The position numbers and the translations under genes were made by a program. From Metopolophium dirhodum (Eukaryota > Arthropoda > Insecta > Hemiptera > Aphididae), in assembly GCF_019925205.1 (NCBI RefSeq), contig NC_083566.1, forward strand, positions 20,956,001 to 21,020,000: 64,000 bases of DNA, read 5' to 3'. This document shows, one piece after another, positions 11,261-20,397 of the stretch; the first letter of the stretch is position 1; each line of letters starts with the position of its first letter. The notes beneath the pieces were generated by a model that made no database searches, was not told where the DNA came from, and worked only from the letters and a program-made list of their open reading frames with translations.

Positions 11261-12280
11261 TATACTATAATATTTCTCTCACGTAGCTCTTCTAAAATAG
11301 ATATAATTTCATTATTAACACCAGTATTACCCGCACTTTGTGATGATGCTAAAAGATTTAATCTAGTCACTAGCTCATTTGGGTCGTCATAATAAACTAA
11401 CTGGGTTTGAGGTATTACATCTTTATATAAACCAGCACCTTTATTATTAGTCTGCGGTGTTGAAGTAAAACTAAACATATTTTCAACAACAGGTTCTGAA
11501 ATCATAGAACTGTTAGCTGTTGGTTGAAATTCAAACGGCGCATTTCCCATGGTTGTATTATTATGAATATTACTACGTTTAGCGCTCAACCTAGATATAT
11601 GTTCGTTAAATGGTAATAAGTTAATTTGAGGAGTTTTAGGGGTATTAATTTTAGTTATTTCTTTGTTTAACTGATGATCCTCATTTTTCATTCGTTCGTA
11701 CAGAGGTTTTACAACATTAATCCATTTAAAGTATCTTGAGGTTTTGGGTTTCCCATCGGGTTTTAAATGAACATGTGTTGTTCTTAAAATATCATAATAA
11801 GATTCCATATCTTCTATAGTGTGATTTTTTGGTTCCTTCTCGCATAATAACGACCAATAGCCCTTTAGTCCATTTATAGTATTTATTAACCAACTGTAAG
11901 TTACCATGACAAAAAGTTATTGTGTGATCTCCTATTTTGTACGAATCACTAGCTTTATCATAATACATACCATAGGATTTATCATAACGTTGTATTGTCT
12001 GTCGATTATTAAAAAAATTTGAAAATGTTGAATTTAATACATCGTCATCTTCGTCACTAATATGCGAGGTTTCCGTATTTTTTTGATCAGCTGGGTGCGA
12101 GTTGCATTGATTATTTTTTTCTATACTTGTACTCAATGGTTTAAATGCTTCACGGAAATAGTTTTCAGAATCTATAACGCCCCGTTTCATTTCCATTATT
12201 TTTCGTTTAATATTTTTTTTTGATGTTATTAAATTTTCCAGCAAAACTTTTTCTTTATCCATTGTAAATAATAAATACAA
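11260..12280 (-). pseudogene. Polinton-associated unknown protein, split by a frameshift
   Basis: Two overlapping frames together form one protein. The N-terminal part (12,280 down to about 11,850) has a basic, helical start, an acidic patch (SDEDDD) and a domain around KSYGMYYDKASDSYKIGDH. The C-terminal part (about 11,860 down to 11,260) continues with YWSLLCEKEP and an acidic helix, then a low-complexity tail. The domain matches a type I associate with insect Maverick proteins of unknown function, where a GLW-like motif is followed by an acidic helix and a short basic SRxxKW segment (here SRYFKW). The break falls just at the GLW-like motif, near 11,850. It is either a decay frameshift or, less likely, programmed slippage at the GGGCTATTGG area. 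It is followed directly by the integrase gene. Confidence 0.7.
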
Positions 12281-12479
12281 TTTAACTGTATCGTATGACT
12301 ACTGATATCACTATGTGGTTAATAACTGCGTACTATGGTATATATATATATTTATAAAGTATTTTATTAAAATAATATTAAGGTTTACAATAATTTTTAC
12401 AAAGTTCATCATTAAATGGCTTGTAAATTATAATATCAGAAAATTAATGATATGTATGTTAACATAATACAATACTAAT

Positions 12480-12866
12480 TTATCTTATTTTAATAAACGT
12501 ATGAAAACCACATCTATATCTTCCTTCATTCATTTCTCGAGTCTTATCGATAACCAGAAACCCGTAATCACTGTGGTTCCAACATAAATGGGAAATTTCC
12601 CGAAATTTTGAGAAATCCATATCTGCTGACGTATGATCGTTGAATATATGTCGTAAATTTGTATCATCTTGTTTCAGCAGCATTAAAAAGTTTGAGTTAT
12701 CTCTTACTAATTGTTTTGATATTTTAGAATATGTTTGTGCTAAATAAAATACAGAGCTAGCACCTGAATGTCTTCCAATGCTGAAGTATTCTCTGATTAC
12801 AGATTGTGGACCACATATTACATCATCAAAAATTATAATAGAATTTTTTTTAGTCAAGTTCGGTTT
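12480..12866 (-). pseudogene. Packaging ATPase (FtsK/HerA, A32-like), C-terminal fragment
   Basis: An open frame of about 128 codons with no real start: it opens within satellite-derived sequence at 12,866 and the only candidate start is a TTG. The visible part begins almost at Walker B (SIIIFDDV, with the DD pair) and runs through a conserved GRHSGASS and LAQTYSKI segment to a natural stop. This is the C-terminal half of the genome-packaging ATPase of Polintons and related viruses, which drives DNA into capsids. The P-loop (Walker A) and everything upstream are missing. The coding sequence switches at about 12,866 to satellite DNA of the same family as the flanking arms, so the gene was cut by a rearrangement and cannot be functional as shown. 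Confidence 0.85.
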
Positions 12867-13850
12867 TATGTAACTCTAGTTGAATATTTTTTGTATTGAC
12901 TTTAAAATTGATAACTTGGTGGTGGTGCACCATGAATAATCATTCTTTAATAAACAAAATATTTTGAATAGCTTTTTCTAAATTTTTTTCCAAATTTTTT
13001 TTTTTTTTTTTCAAATCTATATGCTTGCGGGCACCAACACCTCCCTTCAATTTTTTTTTTTGTGATTTTAACTCTAGCCAAATTTTTTAAACATTGACAA
13101 TCTGGTACCCTTTGAATAATTCTCTAATGAACTAAATATGTTAAATAGTTTTTTCTGTTTAATTTTCGGGACATTTTGTTTGAACTTCGTAATGTGTGTA
13201 TCTACTGTAATTTTTTTTTTTTGATTTCTAAAATCTTTTTGCCTGCGGGCGCCAACACCTCTCTTTAATTTTTTTTTGTGATTTTAACTCTAGCCAAATT
13301 ATTTAAACATTGACAATCTGGTACCCTTTGAATAATTCTTTAATGAACTAAATATTTTGAATAATTTTTTCTGTTTAAGATTTGGAGATTGTAGATTGAT
13401 ATTTGTAATGTGTGTTCCCACAATATAATTTATATAAATTTAGCCTAACCTGGAGCCATACGAATAATCCTTCTTTAATGAACTAAATATTTTGAATAGT
13501 TTTTGCTGTTTAAGATTCTGGGCATTTTAGTTTGTACTATGTTATGTGTATTCTTACAGTTAAATTTTTTCTAAATTTTTTTTTGGTTTTATAAAATGCA
13601 TTTGCCTTCAGTTTCCAATTGCTTCCTTCAATTTTTTTTTTAGGTTTATAACTCTAGTCGAATATTTTGTATTGACTTTAAAATTTATAACTTGGTGGTG
13701 CCCTATGAATAATCATTCTTTAATGAACTAAATATTTTGAATAGTTTTTTCTTATTTTTTTTCCAATTTTTTTTTTGTTTTCTAAAATCTATTTGCCTGC
13801 GGGTACCAACAACTTCCTACAATTTTTTTTTTATGATTTTAACTAGCCAA
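12867..13850 (+). repeat. Internal, diverged fragment of the satellite
   Basis: About 1 kb of the same satellite as the left arm and in the same orientation. It has the subunit cores (TGCTTGCGGGCACCAACACC near 13,023; CTGCGGGCGCC near 13,243; CTGCGGGTACC near 13,796) and the GAACTAAATATTTT blocks. Unlike the arms it is clearly diverged, with substitutions, indels and an unusual segment near 13,390-13,560 (TTTAGCCTAACCTGGAGCC). It starts exactly where the ATPase gene is cut and ends where LINE sequence starts. It looks like an older satellite segment that escaped the homogenisation seen in the arms. Confidence 0.9.
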
Positions 13851-13851
13851 A

Positions 13852-14717
13852 ATTTTAGATGACTTGAATAGAAAATTTTCTGAACCGATTAAGGAGATCA
13901 ATTTTTTTCTAAAGCTAACAAAGTCTAAAAATGCACTAAAAATTTAAACAATCAATTCAGTATCCTACAGGAAATTTATTCACTTTTTAAATGATGAAAA
14001 AGCCCAATTCAACCACAAGAAGATAAAGCTTTTCGCATTGTCATCAGAAACCTACCCATCAACACCAACTACTGAAGTCGGCATAGCCATTGAAGACTTA
14101 GGCTTTTCTGTACGTCAAGTAGCAAATGTTCTCCAGAAGGTCACAAAAAACAAGCTTCCAATGTTTTTTGTTGACCTAGAACCAGCTACAATAAACAAAG
14201 AGATATTTAATTTGACGTCCTTACTGCTTACCAAAATAAAAGTGGAAGAACCTCATAAACGTAAAGATATAATGCAATGCCACAACTGCCAAGACTATGG
14301 CCACTCAAAAAAATACTCTGCACACTCCTCAAGATGTTTCTTCTGCGGAAAAAACCATCCATCTTCTACTTGTACCAAATCCAAAGAATCCCCTGCTTGC
14401 TGCGCTCACTGCAACGAAGACCACATTATTTACAGAACATATCTCAAAATCATTAGAAATCCCACTACCACTCTATCTACCACCTAAACCCTTCTCTCCT
14501 GCCGAAGTCCACCACTACATTAAATTATTTCCCCTCAAAAAAGCCCTTGGATTAGATTTAATCATAGCTGAAGTCGCTCGCCAGTTATCGAAAAAAAACC
14601 CTCATCCATCTCACTCATATTCTAAACTCCATACTAAGGCTCTCGTACATTCCTGTACAGTGGAAAACTTCAGTTTTTATCTTAATTCCTAAACCAAATA
14701 AACCCCCGGACATACCA
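13852..14717 (+). pseudogene. Jockey-type LINE, 5' half: ORF1 fragment fused to RT N-terminus
   Basis: Decayed non-LTR retrotransposon. From about 13,855 a frame reads into a PRE-C2HC-like region, then (after a frame change near 14,050) IAIEDLGFSVRQVANVL and zinc knuckles (CHNCQDYGH, then CFFCGKNHPSSTC, then CCAHCNEDH). This is the nucleic-acid-binding ORF1 of Jockey-clade elements. At about 14,425 it jumps frame and gene: the next coding stretch (KPFSPAEVHHYIKLFPLKKA) is the N-terminus of the ORF2 reverse transcriptase. The ORF1 end, the whole endonuclease and the ORF2 start are therefore deleted. The fragment stops at 14,717 where a second LINE is inserted; it continues at 19,163. Confidence 0.85.
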
Positions 14718-15155
14718 TATTTTTTTTTTTTTTTGATAACAGTGATATCGTGTCACTCTTATAAGTTTTGGTTATTTCTGGCTTTCTCTTTCTTCTTTGT
14801 TTACGTGGTTGTTTCCATCTTTAATACATTTTTGCTTGTACCTGTTTTCAAGCCTCAAGTTAGCAGATAAACTACATTAATTTGTTGATATTGTTTTGAC
14901 CAAACTGTTACTCGTGGACATCAGGTACGTCTTATCACTTCTATCATCAAGCCTCATCAAGACCACTCTTTAATATTACCAGTCAGCTGTTTTTCTTCAG
15001 TGACTTAAACGCTGGGCATCATCATTGCCTACTATGACATTTACCTTTGTCTAACTTTGGTCGGCTGCATCGTACTACATTGCTGTATTTTAGGTTGCGC
15101 TCACTCTTTTTAAGGCGTAACTTTGAAATCGTAAAATAACGCTTTTCGGTTTGCT

Positions 15156-15983
15156 GTGCTGGATACCAAATTATTAATTACACTTACCCAAGTCACTATG
15201 CCCACAACACCTAACACAAATGTTAATACGCGGTCACAGTCTTTGAAAATGTCTACCAATGACGACATCCTCAAAGCCATAAGCCTCATTAATTCACTCT
15301 CTACATCCCAATTGTCACAATTTCAAGAACTCCGTACAAGTATCTCCGGTTTAACCTCCAAAGTGGCGGATCTTGCCACCGAGAATGCTGCTTTTCGGGC
15401 CGAAATTTCAGATCTCCGAACAAGAATTGACCTTCTTGAATCACGGCCGGTCCATCCTAGTGATTTATCGTCAGTGATCTTTCGTGAGTCCACTGAACGG
15501 TCCAAAATTGGTTTTAATTCAATCGCCTATGGTGTGCCTGAGTCAAGTGCCAACACCGCTGCACTAAGATCCGAAGAGGACTTACACACCTTAAGCAATC
15601 TTCTTAATAGCATTTCTATTCCTGTTCCCACCGAACCAAAGCTAATACGCCTTGGGAATAGCAATGCGAAAAAACCAAGACCACTCAAAATCATCTGTCA
15701 GTCCAAGAATGATGCATCACAACTCATCTACAAGTTTAACTCCCAGATTCGTAATGGATTATCACCCACACCTGGTTTTCGCTTAGTACGTGACAAGACT
15801 ACACTAGAACGCGATCTTTTACGTCAAGCGCATATTGATCTGGAGCAGAAAAAGTACGCAGGCTCTACCAATCTTACAATCTCGTTTGTCAATGGAGTTC
15901 CCACTGTAGTTAAAGCTGTTCCAAAAAACACGAACCCCAGAGGAAGCAACCATCGTCCAAATACCACCCAGCCTATTCATTAG
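15156..15983 (+). CDS. LINE ORF1 protein (coiled coil, RNA-binding type)
   Basis: An intact 275-aa ORF. The in-frame ATG at 15,198 is an equally good start; the first 14 residues look like leader sequence. Residues about 58-97 form a heptad-patterned coiled coil (LTSKVADLATENAAFRAEI...LRTRIDLLE), expected to drive trimerisation. A basic domain follows (KKPRPLKIICQSKNDASQLI and further arginine/lysine-rich sequence) that resembles the RNA-binding part of LINE ORF1 proteins lacking zinc knuckles. The C-terminus is proline- and asparagine-rich. It would coat the element's RNA and help move it to the nucleus. ORF2 starts 20 bases after its stop. The frame is undamaged although ORF2 is not. Confidence 0.8.
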   Translation: MLDTKLLITLTQVTMPTTPNTNVNTRSQSLKMSTNDDILKAISLINSLSTSQLSQFQELRTSISGLTSKVADLATENAAFRAEISDLRTRIDLLESRPVHPSDLSSVIFRESTERSKIGFNSIAYGVPESSANTAALRSEEDLHTLSNLLNSISIPVPTEPKLIRLGNSNAKKPRPLKIICQSKNDASQLIYKFNSQIRNGLSPTPGFRLVRDKTTLERDLLRQAHIDLEQKKYAGSTNLTISFVNGVPTVVKAVPKNTNPRGSNHRPNTTQPIH

Positions 15984-16003
15984 TTCATGATCTGAACTCT
16001 GGT

Positions 16004-18929
16004 TTGCATGCATTTTGTCTAAATAATTCTAATTGTACTTTTTGTCGTTATACTAAGTCCATCTTTAACTCTTTCTTCTCCGATTTTAATAATATTATAG
16101 CTAAAAATGTATCTCCGTTAATTTCTATGTCCAATAATTCTAATATTTTACCCAGTCCACACTATAATGTTCAAATATATTACCAAAATGTTCGCGGCCT
16201 CCGTACTAAACTTTTGAATCTCCACACTAACTTTATTTTATCTTCCTACGATGCATACGTTTTAACAGAAACCTGGCTCTCTAATGACGTTTCAAATGCC
16301 GAATTAGGATTCGATGAATATTTAATCTTTAGGTGTGACAGGAATGTTCTAACAAGTAATTGTCGACGGGGTGGGGGAGTATTGATTGCAGTCAACAAAA
16401 AGCTTAGACCAGTCTTAATTACTTCTCTCTATGATAAATGTGAACAAGTTTTTGTTCGGTTCACTCTACCTAGTGGTCTCTCCGTATTTTTAGCTGGAGT
16501 TTACTTACCTCCAGGGTTAAACCTCTCGGTTTACGAAGGTCACCTTGAGTCTGTTGACCAGGCCTGGGGAACTAATGCCTTTAATCTCGGTCTGGTTTGT
16601 GGTGACTATAATTTGCCCAACGTATATTGGACCAGTGGGGATTCTGGTTTTATCTACACTGGTAGGATTAATGATAAGGTTCGAATTGTTGGGGATCATT
16701 TTAGTTTGCTTCACTTTACTCAAAAGAACCAAATTTACAATAACACCGGTTCCGTTCTTGATTTAATCTTCACCAACAACGCATCTACCCAAGTCTCTCA
16801 GGCTGCCGATCCCTTGGTTCCATGTGACTTGTACCACCCGGCCCTCACTATCTCCTGTCCCTCTCCATCTGATCTCCCTATGCTCGACGCCCAGCACATG
16901 TACTACGACTTTAAAGCTGCTAATTATGAGATGATATCTCACTACTTAGAAGACATAGATTGGTCCGTTGCCGTTAATTCTAAATCGACTAATGAATCAG
17001 CAGATTTACTACAGAAAATTCTTCAAGACTGTATCCGGGAGTGGGTTCCAGTACGTAGCTTTCGCAATTCTACTTTCCCAAAATGGGTCTCCGGCAGCCT
17101 AATTAATCTTATTCAATGAAAAAAGAATCTCACAAATTATACAAATTACTAGGGGGTTACAATCGTTACATGACCTTCTCCAGACTACGCGCACGATGTA
17201 AATATGAATCCAAGCGCCTTTACCGAAACTATTTGGATAGCTTACAGGAGCGGTTTTGTACTAATCCTAAATCATTCTGGGAATTCGTTCGGAGTAAACG
17301 TGGAGCCAACCCGATACCTGATGAGGTTCATCTTGGCCAAACTAAAGCCACAGGTGAACATGTTTCTGCTTTGTTCGCCTCACACTTCTCCTCGGTATAT
17401 AAAGACTCACATTTTACGGCAAACCCTTTATCCGAGGGGTGTACTAATCAAGAATTTTCTTTTCTCCCATAAATTTTATCGATTACTACTGAAGAGGACA
17501 ATGAAGCCCTAAACTCCCTATCAAATACTCGTGGTTCTGGGCCAGATGGTATTTCTGCCCTTCTACTGTACCGATGTCGGGCCTCTCTCGGTTTACCTGT
17601 AACTTTAATTTTTAACAAGTCTCTTGCCGAAGGTGTCTTCCCTCACGCCTGGAAAATTAGTCGTGTAACACCCATCTTAAAGTCTGGTATTTCGACCGAT
17701 GTTGCCAACTACAGACCCATCTCCGGCTTACCTTTCCTCGGTAAGTTATTCGAATCAATTGTTCTTAAACAAATTAAACGTAAATTTTCATCAATCATAT
17801 CAATCGACCAGCATGGGTTCGTTCCTGGTCGCTCAACTGTTACCAGCCATGTTGATTTTGTTTCCTTTTTACATAAGGCATTTGAACTAGGTAATCAAGT
17901 TGATGTCATATACACCGATTTTTCCAAAGCGTTCGACTCTATAGATCATAGAGCCTTGCTTTATGTTCTTGACAGGTTAGGCGTTGGTGAGCCATTCCTA
18001 TCGTGGGTTAGTTCCTATCTTAGCGAGCGGCACCAATTTGTAAGTCTATTCGGTAAGTCATCCAATCTTTTTCGAGCGTCATCCGGAGTTCCACAAGGTA
18101 GCCACCTAGGACCTCTTTTATTTAATATTTTTATTAACACCGTGTGCTCAACAGTTTCTCCTTGTCGCCTTCTTCTGTTTGCCGATGATTCTAAGATTTT
18201 CCAAATGATATCCTCATACAATGACTACCTCACTCTCCAAAACTCCCTTGATAAATTTGCTGCCTGGTGTAATTCTTTTAATTTGTCGCTAAATATTGCC
18301 AAATGCAAAGTAATGACCTTTCATCGTTCTAGGTCAGTCATTACCTTTGACTACAACCTAAGCGGTCTATCTATTCAACGTGTTAACCAAGTCGAGGATT
18401 TGGGCATACTGTTTGTGCCTTCACTCCACTTTGGTCCTCACATCGATATCATGACTAGTAAAGCTTTTCGCGTATTGGGTTTTATTAAGAGACACACTGT
18501 TAATTTTAGTTCCCCTAAGTGCCTACTGGTTCTCTACAACTCGTTGGTTCGTTCAGTTCTCGAATATGGGTGCGTAGTCTGATCACCATACACCGCTGCT
18601 GACATTCGACGGATTGATCGGGTGCAAAATTACTTTATGAACTTTGTTGGCTTCTGTCTCAATATCCCTCACCCAAAACACGATTACAGGCCTATTATAC
18701 AAGCTCTTAAGCTCAACTACCTCTCAACTAGGCGTGATAACCTTGGTAATAACTTTATTCGAGGTCTGATTGAGGGTAGGTCGATGCCCCTAGGCTTCTC
18801 GAACAACTTGATTTTCGAATACCCAATAATACTAGGTTACAGTATTCTTTCTATCCCCCTAACAATAAGTCTAACTTCGCGAGAAATGCCCCATTACCAA
18901 GACTAATGCGTTTAGCGAACTTACCGTAA
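16004..18929 (+). pseudogene. LINE ORF2: AP-like endonuclease and reverse transcriptase, disabled
   Basis: One ORF2 broken by four changes. The endonuclease (16,004-17,119) shows YYQNVRGLR, LTETWLS, GDYNLPNVYW, LDLIFTNN and a DLYHPAL motif. These are the ordered catalytic motifs of apurinic-like nucleases, except that the usual SDH near the end reads DLYH. A frameshift near 17,115 in an A-run moves the frame. Nonsense codons follow at 17,470 (TAA) and 18,580 (TGA where tryptophan is expected). A last frameshift near 18,778 precedes the C-terminal segment. The RT has YRPISGLPFLGKLFE, TDFSKAFDSIDH, GVPQGSHLGPLLF and the catalytic FADD box at 18,178-18,189. No RNase H is visible. It would have nicked target DNA and reverse transcribed its own RNA. 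Confidence 0.88.
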
Positions 18930-19162
18930 TACCCATAGTACGGAGGCTCACATTTTTGTTAGCTTATTTCTATTACCATGTTATTTATTTCTTATTATCA
19001 TTATGTTATCTATCTTATTCCAGACCTTTATTTAACTTATTCATATGTAAAAAAAAAAAATTGTTTATATATCTTGTATCTGTATCTTGTACACTCCATG
19101 TAAATTTTGTAAAAACTGACTGGCGTTAATTCTAATAAATAAATAAATAAATAAATAAATAA

Positions 19163-20397
19163 ATACCAACTTCGTACCAACCAATAAGTCTTCTCCCCTT
19201 ATTTGCCAAACTTTCTGAAAAATTAATCTTAAAGCGTATATCTCGACTAATAAACATCAATCAAATCATTCCAAATTCACAATTTTTTTTTTCAGGAGTA
19301 GATGTAATGTAAAATAATGTCTATTCAACAATCCATCAAATCAACCGAATAGTTGATTCAATATCGTACTCATTGGAAACGAAAAAATATTGCTCTGCTG
19401 TTTCATTAGATGTTGCCCAGGCATTTGATCGGGTTTGGCACCCGGGCCTTCTTTATAAATTAAAAAAAATTCTTCCCGCGCCTTATTTTCTGTTTTTCAA
19501 ATCATACCTCAACAACTGGTTCTTTGTGACAAAAGTAGGCCCTGAGATATCATCAATTGCCACTATCCTAGCCGGTGTTCCTCAAGGTGCTGTCTCATCT
19601 CCTTTAATATATAACTTATACACAACTATCAACCAACCACCCCGTATACTTCAGTAGCCGAATTCGCTGATGACAAAATGATATACACTTCACAAAATGA
19701 TCCATACACCGCTAAATTACACTTACAAAACCACCTAAACAGCCTATCTTCCTGGTATACTAAATGGAAAGTTAAAATTAACAATGAAAAATCATCACAC
19801 ATTACTTTTTCCTTAAGACAGAGTGAAACACCTCCTGTTAAACTAAACAATCAAACAATACCAACAGTCTCTAACATCCGTTATCTAGGCCTAACCCTAG
19901 ACAAGCGACTCAGCTGGGCAGAACATATAAAAATTAAACGCAATACTCTAAACCTCAGGAGGAAATCACTACACTATTTGATAGGTAATCACTCCAAACT
20001 CAACCTCAATACCAAACTACTCATTTATAAGCAACTCCTCATGCCTATATGGACATATCACTACATATGGCATCAAGCTATGGGGTGCGGCCATATTGCC
20101 AAATTTAAATAGAATACAAAGATTCCAATCAATCACCTTACGCATGGTAACTAAGGCCCCCTTTTACATTTCCAACCACACACTCCACACAGACCTACAC
20201 ATTAAAACTGTATCAGAAATGTCATCAGATATACATAAACGCTATCGTCTAAGACTACAGAATCACCCAAACCCGTTAATTTCAGCACTAAACTTAGAAA
20301 CAATACCTGGGAACCCCCAATGACGGCTTAAGAGAAGATGGTGCCGTGACCTAAACTCCTAATCTCAAAAAAAGAAAAAAAAAGAAAATTTAGAAAT
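19163..20397 (+). pseudogene. Jockey-type LINE, 3' half: RT palm, thumb and A-rich tail
   Basis: Continuation of the relic interrupted at 14,717. The first codons after the insertion (TSYQPISLLP) follow the earlier half in RT order. Then come SLDVAQAFDRVWHPGLLYKL (about 19,400-19,460), GVPQGAVSSPLIYNLY, and after a frameshift near 19,632 the catalytic AEFADDKMIY (19,657-19,686). LGLTLDKRLSWAEHI and a C-terminal segment (FYISNHTLHTDL) follow after another frame change near 20,095. A run near 19,285 (CAATTTTTTTTTTCAGGAGTAG) looks damaged. The element ends in an A-rich stretch (about 20,366-20,397). No upstream gypsy sequence is found on its other side, so its relation to the next element involves a deletion. 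Confidence 0.85.

Larger units (their letters stand above)
8456..12866. mobile_element. Partial Polinton/Maverick-type element (gene block)
   Basis: Gene block between the left satellite arm and an internal satellite fragment. It holds a BIR-domain ORF, a small membrane ORF, an unknown ORF, an integrase of the retroviral-like DDE class with a C-terminal chromodomain-like segment, an unknown protein and a partial FtsK/HerA-type packaging ATPase. Integrase plus packaging ATPase without reverse transcriptase is the Polinton signature. No protein-primed DNA polymerase, capsid proteins or protease are seen, so most of the element is lost or outside the window. Plus-strand genes (8.9-10.2 kb) converge with minus-strand genes (10.3-12.9 kb). 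Termini are not identified; the flanking satellite may be its expanded terminal inverted repeat (inference). Confidence 0.8.
14718..19162 (+). mobile_element. Younger two-ORF LINE inserted into the Jockey relic
   Basis: A 4.4-kb non-LTR element with a 5' region (14,718-15,155, opening with a T-tract), ORF1, ORF2 (endonuclease plus RT), a short 3' UTR and a simple-repeat tail of AAAT units (about 19,134-19,162). The hexamer ATACCA occurs at both edges (14,712-14,717 and 19,163-19,168), consistent with a short target-site duplication. Removing the element lets the RT frame of the surrounding Jockey copy continue. Clade is uncertain: endonuclease plus RT with coiled-coil ORF1 and a microsatellite tail would fit CR1- or Jockey-group elements. 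It carries only a few disabling changes, so it inserted later than its host element. Confidence 0.88.
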
